DNA of 47,045 nucleotides from Bacteroidales bacterium (GCA_024685285.1 JAIKVZ010000022.1:1-47045); one strand, 5' to 3'. Positions 7,716 through 16,317 are shown, counted from the first letter of the stretch. The notes: generated from the sequence alone by a model not told the origin. A program made the numbers and translations.

Positions 7716-7763
7716 GGGGTAATAGTTTATAGGTACAATAGGCGATGATTAACCGTCTTTAGC

Positions 7764-8492
7764 TTAGTTTTCAGTCAGTTGTGAAAGCTGGTGATAGGTC
7801 TTTTCTGCTGCCAGCTGCTCGGCGCCTTTGATTGTGAAGTCGGAGGCTGAGGCGTGGGGCTCGCCGTCAATCATGGCGCAGCACTCGTACATAGTGCGGT
7901 TGCCGGGCTTGGACACATAGGTGCGGATTACATTGAAGCTCACCTTGCGGCGGTTGCGCTGGCCCCAGTCGATGAGTTTGCTTTTGAAGTTCCAATCGGT
8001 TCCAGCCAGGCTGTCAATGTCGATATTGCGGGCTATGATGCGGTTGATGACCACCTTGCGTGTGAAGTTGTATCCGCGCTCGAGGTATATGGCACCCACT
8101 AAGGCCTCGAAGGCGTCGCCGTCGACCGACTTGAAGGTGCCTTTCTGGTGGCGGTCGTAGTTCACCAGCTGTGTGAGGCCTATGTTGTGCGCCAGCGCGT
8201 TGAGGCTTTGGCGGCTCACTATTTTCGACCGCAGCTCGGTGAGGTAGCCCTCGCCTTTGCCCGGGTAGCGTTTGAAGAGCATTTCGGCCACCATGGCGCT
8301 GAGCAGGGCGTCGCCCAAGTATTCGAGACGCTCGTTGTTGATGCGGCGCCCGTCGGTGGTGTGCTCCGACATCGACTTATGCAGGAACGCCACCTGATAG
8401 AGGTGCTCGTTGCGCGGGGTAAAGCCCAGAACGGTGCGGAAGAAACGGTAGAACTCCGCGCCGGCCTTGCGTTTGTGCATCGGCCACCACAT
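7764..8492 (-). CDS. rnc: Ribonuclease III
   Basis: The 242-residue protein has the RNase III signature ERLEYLGDA (54-62) with metal ligands Glu57 and Asp61, the second acidic pair Asp126/Glu129 in DAFEALVGA, and a C-terminal double-stranded RNA-binding domain from ~165 (SKLIDWGQRNRRKVSF through KGAEQLAAEKTYHQL). It cuts double-stranded RNA in rRNA maturation and antisense regulation. It starts 2 bases past the fabF stop, so it is the last gene of the acpP-fabF-rnc unit, an order common in Bacteroidales. Met5 is an alternative start. Copy B of the composite repeat lies in its 3' flank. Confidence 0.97.
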   Translation of the reverse strand: MWWPMHKRKAGAEFYRFFRTVLGFTPRNEHLYQVAFLHKSMSEHTTDGRRINNERLEYLGDALLSAMVAEMLFKRYPGKGEGYLTELRSKIVSRQSLNALAHNIGLTQLVNYDRHQKGTFKSVDGDAFEALVGAIYLERGYNFTRKVVINRIIARNIDIDSLAGTDWNFKSKLIDWGQRNRRKVSFNVIRTYVSKPGNRTMYECCAMIDGEPHASASDFTIKGAEQLAAEKTYHQLSQLTEN

Positions 8493-8494
8493 GG

Positions 8495-9736
8495 TTAGAA
8501 TTTTCTGAAAGCCAGGCAGGCGTTGTGGCCTCCGAACCCGAAGGCGTTGCTCAGGGCGAACTGTATGTCGCGGCGCACGGCGTGGTTGAACGTGAAGTCG
8601 AGCGGAGCAATCTCGGGGTCGTCGTTGAAATGGTTGATTGTCGGGGGCACTACGCCGTTCTCGAGCGCGAGCACTGTGGCGATGGCTTCAACGGCACCGG
8701 CGGCACCCAGCAGGTGGCCGGTCATCGACTTGGTGGAGTTGACGCTAATGGTGGCAGCGTGCTCGCCAAAGAGGCCGGCGATGGCGCGGGGCTCCGATAT
8801 GTCGCCAACCGGTGTCGAGGTGCCGTGGGTGTTGATGTGGTCGACATCCTCCAGCTTCATTCCCGAGTCGGCAACGGCCATAGCCATTGCGTTTTTGGCG
8901 CCGAGGCCGTCGGGGTGCGAGGCTGTGATGTGGTAGGCGTCGGCGGTCAAACCTGAGCCTGTAATCTCGGCATATATGTGTGCTCCGCGAGCCTTGGCGT
9001 GCTCAAGTTCTTCAAGCACCAGAGCTCCGGCTCCCTCGCCCAGCACGAAGCCGTCGCGGTCGCGGTCGTAGGGGCGCGAGGCGGTGGCTGGGTCGTCGTT
9101 GCGGGTCGAGAGGGCTCGCATGGTAGCAAAGCCGCCGATACCGCTCTCGGTCACAGCGGCCTCGGAGCCGCCGGCAATCATGGCGTCGGCGCGGCCCATG
9201 CGTATGGCGTTGAACGCGTCGCTGATGGCCACGGCCGACGAGGCGCAAGCGGCCACCGTGGCGTAGTTGGGACCACGGAAACCGTACTTGATAGAGAGCA
9301 TACCGGCACAGATGTCGATAATGGTTTTGGGCACAAAGAACGGACTGAAGCGCGGCACGCCGCTCTTGGTAAAGTCCATCACCTCCTGCTGGAAGGTGAT
9401 TACGCCGCCCATGCCCGAGCCCCAGACTATGCCCACGCGGTCGGGGTCGGGATTTGATTGAAGCAGACCCGAATTAGCGACAGCCTCGTTGGCGGCTACC
9501 ATGCCATACTGCGTAAAGAGGTCGATACTGCGTACCTCCTTGCGGTCAAAATGCTCCAGCGGGTCAAAACCCTTGACCTCGCAGGCAATGCGGCATTTGT
9601 GCTTCTCGGTGTCAAATCGAGTAATCGGGCCGGCTCCACTTACCCCAGCCTGGAGGTTGGCCCACATTGTGGGCACATCGTTCCCCACCGGGGTAAGTGC
9701 GCCAAGACCCGTTACAACAACTCGTTTCAAATTCAT
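8495..9736 (-). CDS. fabF: 3-oxoacyl-[acyl-carrier-protein] synthase II
   Basis: This 413-residue condensing enzyme elongates acyl-ACP with malonyl-ACP in fatty-acid synthesis. The catalytic triad is visible: Cys164 in ATVAACASSA, His304 in INTHGTSTP and His341 in KSMTGHLLGAAG. The N-terminus MNLKRVVVTGLGALTPVG is typical, and the length fits the family. It follows acpP by 36 bases and abuts rnc, so the carrier protein and the enzyme using it are cotranscribed. Confidence 0.98.
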   Translation of the reverse strand: MNLKRVVVTGLGALTPVGNDVPTMWANLQAGVSGAGPITRFDTEKHKCRIACEVKGFDPLEHFDRKEVRSIDLFTQYGMVAANEAVANSGLLQSNPDPDRVGIVWGSGMGGVITFQQEVMDFTKSGVPRFSPFFVPKTIIDICAGMLSIKYGFRGPNYATVAACASSAVAISDAFNAIRMGRADAMIAGGSEAAVTESGIGGFATMRALSTRNDDPATASRPYDRDRDGFVLGEGAGALVLEELEHAKARGAHIYAEITGSGLTADAYHITASHPDGLGAKNAMAMAVADSGMKLEDVDHINTHGTSTPVGDISEPRAIAGLFGEHAATISVNSTKSMTGHLLGAAGAVEAIATVLALENGVVPPTINHFNDDPEIAPLDFTFNHAVRRDIQFALSNAFGFGGHNACLAFRKF

Positions 9737-9772
9737 GCTATGAATGAGCGGACGGTGTTGGTTGAAATAAAC

Positions 9773-10009
9773 TTATTTTTTTGCGTTCTCGATGTAGGAA
9801 ATGGCGTCGCCAACGGTGGCTATGTGCTCGGCGGCGTCTTCGGGAATCTCAATGTCGAATTCCTTCTCAAGTTCCATAATCAACTCAACGGTGTCGAGAG
9901 AGTCAGCACCCAAGTCGTTGGTGAAACTGGCTTCGGGGGTAACTTTCTTTTCGTCAACGCAAAGCTTCTCAACGATAATGGCTTTTACTTTGTTTTCAAT
10001 TTCAGACAT
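9773..10009 (-). CDS. acpP: Acyl carrier protein
   Basis: A 78-residue acidic protein with the phosphopantetheine attachment site [10 protein letters not shown], modified serine Ser37. It carries growing acyl chains in fatty-acid synthesis. It is the first gene of the acpP-fabF-rnc unit. A possible promoter, TTTCTTTG on the minus strand at 10049-10042, differs from TAnnTTTG at one position. The enzyme that would activate it may be the phosphopantetheinyl transferase at 15172. Confidence 0.98.
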   Translation of the reverse strand: MSEIENKVKAIIVEKLCVDEKKVTPEASFTNDLGADSLDTVELIMELEKEFDIEIPEDAAEHIATVGDAISYIENAKK

Positions 10010-10228
10010 TTTTTCTTCAATTTTAGTTATTAAACAAAGTGCAAAGAAACGAAAATTTTCTCAATTGTAAAAAAAAATTAACATTCAGTAATTCACCATT
10101 GACGGTTAATTTGTTGTGCTGCAATATGCTATCTGCATGCCGAGAGGGTGCTTTTTTAACATTTGGCAGAGTTTTCATGAGGTAAAAAGTCAATTTCGAA
10201 CCTGGCCAAAACGCAAATTTACCCCTTG

Positions 10229-12067
10229 TCAAATCAATAGGCGCAACTGCAGTTTCAATATATGCGAGACACCTGTTTCGAGGCGCACGGTAGTTGCATA
10301 TTTGGCCGAAATATTCCATCCGTGGCCGAACTCGTAGCTACCCACCACACTCATCCTCACCCCTTGACCGTTGAGCATTGGCGTGCTGAGATTGTAGGCC
10401 AAGTCGCTCTCGGTCATGTAGATAGCTGCATCGTAGCCTTCGGTGTCGAATATAGTGGCACGGGCAGAGAAGCTCACGCGCGAATCGGCGGGGCAGTATT
10501 TGATGTCGCCAAACAGCATGAAACCGGTCAACTGCTCATGCATATCGCAGGCAAACCATACCCCCTGCAAGCGGGTGAGCACGCGCCAGTCGCCGTCGGA
10601 ATAGATTAGGTCGGCTTGCAACTGACGGCGCAAAGTGAGTTCAGTCTGGTAGTTTGGTTGCGGTTCTACAACGCCGTTACGCTCCTTGGCGCGATAACGG
10701 TAGCGGGCCACTGCCGTGAGGTTCGGCGTGACGGGATGTGAGAGCTGTAGCCGCAGGTCGGCGGCATAGGTGGGGCTGTAGGCTGCATAGCGCAGATAAG
10801 GATAGTGCACCATGTCGGTCATAAAAGCTATGGCGGTTCCTGTGTTCAATGTGGTTTGAAAATCAAGGCGTAAAGCGCTCTCGCCATAGGCTCCGCCTCC
10901 ACCCGGACCGGAACCGTATGGCGCATGATAACCGTTGGCATAATAGCGTGCCGAGGCTCCGAGCAACGTGTTTCGTCCAAGCGAAAGCTGTGTACCGGCA
11001 GTGGCGGCAGGGTGCAGATGACCATCAATGGCGGCCTCTGCATACAGTAGCAGGCTACGCCACATTCGGGCAGCGTCAAGACTGATATTCATAGTGTTGC
11101 TTTCGCGCAGGGCATAGTAGTTGTAGGGAGTGGCGCGCGGAACAGGAGTCTCGGCCAGACTGGTATAGGCTGCCGTGAGACCAATCCGGGTGCCTTGCCC
11201 ATGGTAGCCTATGTTGGCACCAGATAGTTGGTTTCCTTCGACATTACTGTAGAAAGTCGTTGCCGTTAAACCTTTATATATATTAAAGGTGGCAGCGGCA
11301 CCATGCAGGTAGTTACTCTCGGCAAAGGCCGATGCCGTCTTTATGCCTCGTGCAAGACGGAACGGCGAGACGCCAAGCATAACAAACGGAACAAAGCCGG
11401 TCCATAGGGCCAAGCCTTGGCCGAATTGAAGATTGTAACGTCCCACAATGGCTCTCTGCAAAACCCCTATATTGTTGACCATCAAGTGCCCTGAATAGAA
11501 ATTGGTGCCGTCAAACCATCCCTCGCCAGGATCTCGGTCGTGTGAGAGTTGAAGTTGCAGCATATCGCCAAAGTCGACCCTCATTCGGGTGTAGAGCCGA
11601 AATGGGTCAGCCTCGGCCGACGGTGATGTCATCGACACCCCGGTAAGTAGCTTCATACGCGGATGCGACAAAGCCTTGGCTATGCTGGGGCGCGCAGGTT
11701 GCGGAGCACCTCCGGCCGCCATTAGCGGTAGCAAGCGTGCCACACAAACTGAATCAAACCCGGGTACAAAATAGAGTTCGGCGAGGGTGGTCAATCTGCC
11801 ATAACGCCTCACGTAAACCTTAAGTGCCTGTTGTTGGAAAGGGGTCACAAGTCCCATTTCGACCAGACGCATATCACTGGTGTCGTTGACATTGAATGGC
11901 TTGTCGCGCAGTTCCTGCAAAACATCGGCCATCTGTTCCACGTCGACAGCCGATTCCCCATCGCTAAGCCACTGCTCCAGCGAGGTCTCGATGTCGGTTT
12001 CGGATTGAGGCCACGCACATACTGCAAGCAGCACAAACAGGAGTGTCACCAAGTTGCGGCGTGGCAT
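10229..12067 (-). CDS. Helix-hairpin-helix protein with C-terminal beta-barrel (outer membrane)
   Basis: A 612-residue exported protein. The N-terminus (LVTLLFVLLAVCAWPQ) looks like a signal peptide. Residues ~25-120 contain helix-hairpin-helix-like units (FNVNDTSDMRLVEMGLVTPF and LTTLAELYFVPGFDS), resembling ComEA-type DNA-binding repeats. The rest is rich in alternating beta-strands ending in a hydrophobic residue, as in outer-membrane barrels. Bacteroidetes genomes often carry this architecture without a known role; DNA uptake or envelope assembly are guesses. It begins one base after the stop of the PorV-like gene, so the two form an operon. Confidence 0.8.
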   Translation of the reverse strand: MPRRNLVTLLFVLLAVCAWPQSETDIETSLEQWLSDGESAVDVEQMADVLQELRDKPFNVNDTSDMRLVEMGLVTPFQQQALKVYVRRYGRLTTLAELYFVPGFDSVCVARLLPLMAAGGAPQPARPSIAKALSHPRMKLLTGVSMTSPSAEADPFRLYTRMRVDFGDMLQLQLSHDRDPGEGWFDGTNFYSGHLMVNNIGVLQRAIVGRYNLQFGQGLALWTGFVPFVMLGVSPFRLARGIKTASAFAESNYLHGAAATFNIYKGLTATTFYSNVEGNQLSGANIGYHGQGTRIGLTAAYTSLAETPVPRATPYNYYALRESNTMNISLDAARMWRSLLLYAEAAIDGHLHPAATAGTQLSLGRNTLLGASARYYANGYHAPYGSGPGGGGAYGESALRLDFQTTLNTGTAIAFMTDMVHYPYLRYAAYSPTYAADLRLQLSHPVTPNLTAVARYRYRAKERNGVVEPQPNYQTELTLRRQLQADLIYSDGDWRVLTRLQGVWFACDMHEQLTGFMLFGDIKYCPADSRVSFSARATIFDTEGYDAAIYMTESDLAYNLSTPMLNGQGVRMSVVGSYEFGHGWNISAKYATTVRLETGVSHILKLQLRLLI

Positions 12068-12068
12068 A

Positions 12069-12935
12069 TCAGAATGTGTATTGAGCTGTCAGTTGCGGAG
12101 TTAGCCCCAATACGGGATGGATTCCGGCGGCGAAATCAAACGTGCACTGCCCCCATACGGCACCCACCCCAAAAGTATACATCATGGGCTCGGTAGATAG
12201 ACCTCCGCGCAAGCTGTAGTGCTCAAGAAATGTGTACTCAACGCCGGCCTGTACGCGCGCCCGAGTGTACAAACCTTTCTCTACCTGCAGCGAGGCAAGC
12301 AGTTGCGGCAGCAACTTGTATGACAGACCCGCTGCAAATAGGGCAGGCACTCGCTCGCCGCTCTCGCCGGCAAGTTTGACAGCAAACGGGTTGAACACTT
12401 TGGCTCCCATTGTCAGGCTCTCGGTCGGACGCGCTTCAACCGCAGCTGAGGCGGTGAACAAATGCTGAGGGGTGTAGTAGGGGTCGGCGGTGGATGTATG
12501 CAGATAATGCAAAGCGACACCCACTGCTATCGACGGTGAGATGCGCAGGGCATATCCCGATGAGAGTTGCAACTCGTTATAGAGTTGCGAACCATAGTGT
12601 GTGACAGCTGCTACGACACCGCCAACTTTAACCGGTACCACAGCCGAAAGTGTTTTATGGGACAGTGCTCTTAAGGAATGGTATTGACTGTATGACAAGG
12701 CTATTTGTGTCTTGTGTGCAAATGCCGCCGGCGCAATAGTCTGAGCTATCGAAGCGGCATCGTCAAGGCCTTGTGGCGAGCCGCCCATGGCCGCCGCCGC
12801 AGCGCTATACGAAGATACCTCGAACTGCGCGGCTGCCGGGCCGCAGGCCAACAAAAACAGCAGTAGCAAAAAATAGGGCGTCCTGCAACAGAACGCCCTG
12901 TTTATGTGTCTTAGATATGTTGAGGGCTTATTCAA
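12069..12935 (-). CDS. PorV/PorQ-like outer-membrane beta-barrel protein
   Basis: The protein, up to 288 residues, has a hydrophobic export signal (FLLLLFLLACGPAAAQF) and an AAAAAMGGS segment near the mature N-terminus, as in PorV/PorQ-type T9SS barrels (..ARAAAMGG..). Repeated amphipathic beta-strands run to a terminal Phe. LLAC-G also fits a lipobox, so lipidation cannot be excluded. The start is doubtful: a hairpin with a T-tract (12866-12900), probably the terminator of the upstream lipoprotein gene, falls inside the first codons. Translation may begin at a non-ATG codon after it, or the hairpin may attenuate this gene. The helix-hairpin-helix/barrel gene follows one base later. Confidence 0.75.
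   Translation of the reverse strand: MNKPSTYLRHINRAFCCRTPYFLLLLFLLACGPAAAQFEVSSYSAAAAAMGGSPQGLDDAASIAQTIAPAAFAHKTQIALSYSQYHSLRALSHKTLSAVVPVKVGGVVAAVTHYGSQLYNELQLSSGYALRISPSIAVGVALHYLHTSTADPYYTPQHLFTASAAVEARPTESLTMGAKVFNPFAVKLAGESGERVPALFAAGLSYKLLPQLLASLQVEKGLYTRARVQAGVEYTFLEHYSLRGGLSTEPMMYTFGVGAVWGQCTFDFAAGIHPVLGLTPQLTAQYTF
12866..12900 (-). terminator. Terminator-like hairpin after the lipoprotein gene, inside the next reading frame
   Basis: On the minus strand AGGGCGT, an 11-base loop and ACGCCCT, followed by ATTTTTTGC. It is 28 bases past the lipoprotein stop and inside the 5' codons assigned to the PorV-like gene. Confidence 0.75.
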
Positions 12936-13854
12936 CGCTAAGCTGCTCTACAAATCCCTGTACGTCGGTGCGACGAGCCTCGAGCTTGCCGTTGAGCACA
13001 ATCGAAGCGAAGAAGATGCTGGGGTTCTCAACAATGCTGTCGAGCACATCCTTTGCAGCGGCGGCATCTTCGATAACATCCAATGCTGCCTCAAAGGCGT
13101 TTCTCTCTTCAGGAGACATGCCGGCGAGGGCAATATTGCGAGCAACCGAGTCCATTTCCAGCAGGTAGCCATACTGCGTTTCATAGGGAGCGGCAGCCTT
13201 GATGCGGTTGAGGATACGGTCGACGGAGTCAAGCTGGGTCTGGGTGATGTAGTAAGCCTTGACGTTGCGCAACTCGGCTTTCATCAGCAGACCGGGATCG
13301 GGATAACTCTTGATGTCGAATTCGCCAGAGGCACCGACATACCAGCTAACATCGCTCATGGCAATGCCGAAGAGGTTCTCGGTAGAGCCCTTGGTGATGA
13401 GTTTGCCGAAGTTGAAGTCCATCAGCATGTTGGTATCTTTCATCGGGTCGCTGATGATATGGATACCATCAGCAGTGTCATTGGTCTTGAGACCGAAGAT
13501 AGGATAGACGTTGGTGAGGTCTATGCTGCTGTCGGCGAGTGAGATGTTGGCACCCATGATGAAGGTGTTGTTGCCAGTGAAGCCTTCGTAACCTTCGAGC
13601 GAGTCAGTCAGGTCGCCCATGTTGGTGGTGTCGGTCACGATGCCGGTCACACAGGCCGAGAAGAGCACGCTGTCCTTTGTGGCGAAGGGGCTCACGCCAT
13701 TGGGGTCGGAAACTTTGAGAGCCACCGAACCGAACGAATTGTCGAGGTCCTTTACGATATCGTCGGCAATGCCTTGAAACTCTTCAGGGTCGCAAGAGGT
13801 CATGCCGAAGGCAACCATAAATGCGCAGGCTACTGCAAGAAATACTTTTTTCAT
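12928..13854 (-). CDS. Uncharacterised lipoprotein
   Basis: A 308-residue protein with a signal peptide and a clear lipobox, FGMTSC, so it is probably anchored to the cell envelope through the cysteine. The mature part starts with an acidic DPEEFQGIADDI and is otherwise soluble-looking, with a helical C-terminal region (residues ~205-280). I do not recognise the family. It has its own promoter at 13901-13933 and a hairpin terminator just after the stop. Its end overlaps the annotated start of the PorV-like gene by 8 bases. Confidence 0.85.
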   Translation of the reverse strand: MKKVFLAVACAFMVAFGMTSCDPEEFQGIADDIVKDLDNSFGSVALKVSDPNGVSPFATKDSVLFSACVTGIVTDTTNMGDLTDSLEGYEGFTGNNTFIMGANISLADSSIDLTNVYPIFGLKTNDTADGIHIISDPMKDTNMLMDFNFGKLITKGSTENLFGIAMSDVSWYVGASGEFDIKSYPDPGLLMKAELRNVKAYYITQTQLDSVDRILNRIKAAAPYETQYGYLLEMDSVARNIALAGMSPEERNAFEAALDVIEDAAAAKDVLDSIVENPSIFFASIVLNGKLEARRTDVQGFVEQLSVE

Positions 13855-13900
13855 AATTGTTTCGTTTTGAGGTTTGTTTAATTTTCAATATAAATTTTTG

Positions 13901-13933
13901 CAAAGATACAAATATTTTTTGTACTTTTGCAAA
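13901..13933 (-). promoter_or_regulatory. Promoter for the lipoprotein gene
   Basis: On the minus strand TTTG (13933-13930), a 21-base spacer and TATCTTTG (13908-13901), with the start codon about 47 bases on. Confidence 0.7.
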
Positions 13934-13987
13934 AAAGATGTCTTTTTAACATTTTTTTTAATTTGCTGACACTCACCGCAAAAGCCG

Positions 13988-14308
13988 TCAGGCTTTGCCA
14001 ATTATGTCATAAGGTACAGTGTCTCCCAACTGACGAACCGCAGGTTCGTTGATTGTACCAAACTGGTTTTCAAAGCGTTGAATATTGTCGTTAAGGGCTG
14101 CAAGGAGTCTTTTGGCATGGATGGGCGACATAATGACGCGGTCGCGCACCAGGCAACTTTTGGTACCGGGTAGCACTTGGGCAAAATCGAGCACAATTTC
14201 GGCGGCGGTATGCGATATTATTGCCAAATTGCTGTAAGTGCCTTTGGCAACATCGGCCGATATTTCGACATTTAGGTTCTGGGGTTGCTGGTTGTTCTCT
14301 TTTCCCAT
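13988..14308 (-). CDS. DUF3467 family protein
   Basis: A 106-residue protein starting at MGKENNQQPQ. The frame stays open upstream to 14383, but that part is basic and unlike the family. NLNVEISADVAKGTYSNLAI, then AEIVLDFAQVLPG and SPIHAKRLLAALNDNIQRFE, are the conserved blocks of DUF3467, a small cytoplasmic family of unknown function common in Bacteroidetes. A possible promoter lies at 14408-14401. The ComEA-like gene ends about 80 bases before that box. Confidence 0.88.
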   Translation of the reverse strand: MGKENNQQPQNLNVEISADVAKGTYSNLAIISHTAAEIVLDFAQVLPGTKSCLVRDRVIMSPIHAKRLLAALNDNIQRFENQFGTINEPAVRQLGDTVPYDIIGKA

Positions 14309-14400
14309 AATTGACAGTGTTTTAACAGAGGCTCTATACACAAAAGCTGCGGTGCCGGCGAGCCTTCTTTGGCGGCGTCGCAACGTTGGCTACGGATTTG

Positions 14401-14408
14401 CAAAAATA
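14401..14408 (-). promoter_or_regulatory. Possible -7 box for the DUF3467 gene
   Basis: TATTTTTG on the minus strand fits TAnnTTTG. No TTTG is seen at the -33 position. The start codon is about 93 bases downstream. Confidence 0.4.
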
Positions 14409-14460
14409 CACATTTTTTCAAAAACCGACACTTTTTTGCTACATTTTTTTACTTTGGTGA

Positions 14461-14496
14461 GGGGTCAAGGTCGGGTTAAGGTCGGGTTGAGGTCGG
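14461..14496 (+). repeat. G-rich composite repeat, copy C (core only), inside a gene end
   Basis: CAAGGTCGGGTTAAGGTCGG then GTTGAGGTCGG. Only the tandem G-rich tract is present; no hairpin arm is seen. It overlaps the last ten codons of the ComEA-like gene on the other strand. Confidence 0.75.
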
Positions 14497-15175
14497 TGGT
14501 ATCGCATTTCAAGTAGGGTTCAAGGCGGCTTAAGGTAGCCTCGTCCATGGTGGGCGAAAGCAGCAGGTCCTGCACCGACCCGAACCTCACGCCGCTGTTG
14601 CGCAACGCTATGAGGTCGCGAGCCTGGTAGTAGTCTATGTAAGGATGGCGTATGAGTTGCTTGAGGGTTACGGTATTCATGTCGATTTGGCGTATGCTGT
14701 CGGTGCTCAGCGTAAGGTAGGGCAGTATGTGCTGGTAGAGTTCGTCGCTGAAGCCATATACCTCGGTGAGCTGTGACGTGCTCACATAGCCGCCCAAGCG
14801 GTTGCGGTAGGCCACAATGCGGCGTGCGTAGGTGGGCCCGATGCCGTGCAGAAGCTGTAGGGTCAGGGTGTCGGCCGTGTTGATATCGACCACCAAACGG
14901 GCACGCTCAGTCCTGTCAGTTTGAGGTTGAGCCCACGGCGTCGCCTCTTTGTCTGCTGGGGTTTGCCTGCGGAATGAGCGACGGGTGTAGGACTTGTAGC
15001 GTTTTTGGGCACGTTGTACGGCGGCAGTGTCGGGGGCTTTCATCTCCTGCAGTTCGGCTTCCAAGGCAGGTTGCGGGTGCTTGGGCAGACTGAACAGGAC
15101 AGCCCCGACGGCCAACACAGCAGCCAAAGCCAGCCACAAGAGGCCTCGTTTTTGGGTGTCTGTAGGGCGGCTCAT
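14465..15175 (-). CDS. ComEA-like helix-hairpin-helix protein, membrane anchored
   Basis: A 236-residue protein with one N-terminal membrane span (LLWLALAAVLAVGAVLF, 12-28), a charged linker, then helix-hairpin-helix repeats beginning DINTADTLTLQLLHGIGPTY (97-116), and a further set from ~165 (DMNTVTLKQLIRHPYI). This resembles ComEA, which binds DNA outside the cell membrane during uptake, though many Bacteroidetes copies have no proven role. The last residues, DLNPTLTRP, are encoded by the C-rich strand of repeat copy C, so the tail is repeat-derived. The start overlaps the phosphopantetheinyl transferase stop by four bases. Confidence 0.85.
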   Translation of the reverse strand: MSRPTDTQKRGLLWLALAAVLAVGAVLFSLPKHPQPALEAELQEMKAPDTAAVQRAQKRYKSYTRRSFRRQTPADKEATPWAQPQTDRTERARLVVDINTADTLTLQLLHGIGPTYARRIVAYRNRLGGYVSTSQLTEVYGFSDELYQHILPYLTLSTDSIRQIDMNTVTLKQLIRHPYIDYYQARDLIALRNSGVRFGSVQDLLLSPTMDEATLSRLEPYLKCDTTDLNPTLTRP

Positions 15176-15699
15176 GGCAGTGACGTTACGGTGTCGGTTG
15201 ATAGGTGGCAGATTGAGACAAAGGCTTCGCCTACCTTCAGAGTGTCAACCACATAGCCATGGGCTGCGGCGGTACTCTCGGCCTCGAGTAGCGACTCGTA
15301 GCCGTGTATGCCTGTGCCGAGGCATTTGAGGCAGGCTTCCTTGCGGGTCCAGAGACGGATGAACTCCAAGTCCGGGGTGTCGGCGGCGGCAATGGCCTGC
15401 TGTTCGCATGGGGTGCAGACGCGCACAATGAGGCCGGAACTGACGCGCCGCGGACCTTCGACATCTATGCCAACGTTGCCAACCTTGGAGAGTGCCACGG
15501 CCACCATGGTGCGGCTATGGCTTTGGCTGAAATGCAGCTCGGGGTAGTTGGCGAGATATGGGGCTCCGCTCGGCAAGTGCTCCACAACTGGGACCGCTTG
15601 CCACAGGCCAAGGTGACGTATAAGGCCGTGCAACAGCTCGGCGCACAAGTCGCGTTGGCCTGCAATTGGGGCTGTATGCTGAACTGCACTGTATATCAT
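15172..15699 (-). CDS. 4'-phosphopantetheinyl transferase (Sfp/AcpT type)
   Basis: A 175-residue protein with the two family signatures: GNVGIDVEGPR (74-84, metal ligands Asp79/Glu81) and LWTRKEACLK (116-125, Glu121). It moves the phosphopantetheine arm of CoA to a serine of carrier proteins. No other such enzyme is in the window, so AcpP (9773) is a plausible substrate. It overlaps both neighbours by four bases (TsaC upstream, ComEA-like downstream), so the three are almost certainly one transcript. Confidence 0.92.
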   Translation of the reverse strand: MIYSAVQHTAPIAGQRDLCAELLHGLIRHLGLWQAVPVVEHLPSGAPYLANYPELHFSQSHSRTMVAVALSKVGNVGIDVEGPRRVSSGLIVRVCTPCEQQAIAAADTPDLEFIRLWTRKEACLKCLGTGIHGYESLLEAESTAAAHGYVVDTLKVGEAFVSICHLSTDTVTSLP

Positions 15700-16268
15700 G
15701 GCCTTAGGGTTGTTAATGAACCGTCGGAGTTGAGGCGTATGATTCGTGAACCAAGGCCTAAACCACAGACGCCATCCAAATCGGGGACGGCATAGCCCAC
15801 GGCCTTGACGAGCTCGGGGTCAATGTTGGTACGCGTGGCTGGCGACGGCTGGCCTGCAAAGTTGGCCGATGTGCTAACTATAGGGCGGCCAAAACAGCGC
15901 AACAAACCGAGGCAGAACTGGCTGCCCCAAGGAATTCGAACCCCCACCGTGCCGTCGGCGGCAGGCAAGTTGTGAGCCAAAGAATCACCAATAGGCAGAC
16001 TTGCCACGGGCAACACCACCGTGGTGGGACGTCCCGTTGAACGTAGCATCTGGGCCGCCTCGCCATCGGCAGGAGCCCATTCGGGAAGCATGAGTACGAG
16101 CATCGACTTGCCTGGGTCGCGTCGTTTGAGGCTGTAGAGGGCCTCGACAGCGGCAGCGTTGGCGGCATCGCAGCCCAAACCCCAGATGGTGTCGGTAGGG
16201 TATAGCAGGGTTTTGCCAGCCCGCAGAGCCTGCGCTGCAAGGGTCACGATATTGTCGATATTCTCCAT
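15696..16268 (-). CDS. tsaC: Threonylcarbamoyl-AMP synthase, TsaC/YrdC type
   Basis: 190 residues from MENIDNIV. The frame is open upstream to 16409 but that stretch is A+T-rich, non-conserved and overlaps the divergent promoter. LLYPTDTIWGLGCDA, then YSLKRRDPGKSMLVL and a VSTSANFAGQPS block are the YrdC/Sua5 fold hallmarks. It makes threonylcarbamoyl-AMP from threonine, bicarbonate and ATP for the t6A modification of tRNA. TsaE at 35157 acts later in the same pathway. It is first in a tightly overlapping three-gene unit. Confidence 0.95.
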   Translation of the reverse strand: MENIDNIVTLAAQALRAGKTLLYPTDTIWGLGCDAANAAAVEALYSLKRRDPGKSMLVLMLPEWAPADGEAAQMLRSTGRPTTVVLPVASLPIGDSLAHNLPAADGTVGVRIPWGSQFCLGLLRCFGRPIVSTSANFAGQPSPATRTNIDPELVKAVGYAVPDLDGVCGLGLGSRIIRLNSDGSLTTLRP

Positions 16269-16317
16269 TTCGGAGTGCAAAATTAACATTTTTTTCATAA
16301 AATCAAAAAAAAATGTG

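Larger units (their letters stand above)
7447..7763. other. Intergenic region, 317 bases, no gene seen
   Basis: It holds the minus-strand promoter of the oxidoreductase (7505-7537), an A+T-rich stretch, and copy B of the composite repeat (7624-7715). From 7716 to 7763 I see only a possible faint match to the repeat's end box. Confidence 0.7.

Noticed and set aside
10213-10220. TAAATTTG on the minus strand near the end of the helix-hairpin-helix gene
   Set aside because: No -33 box at the right distance and no gene close downstream; acpP is 200 bases away with a nearer candidate.
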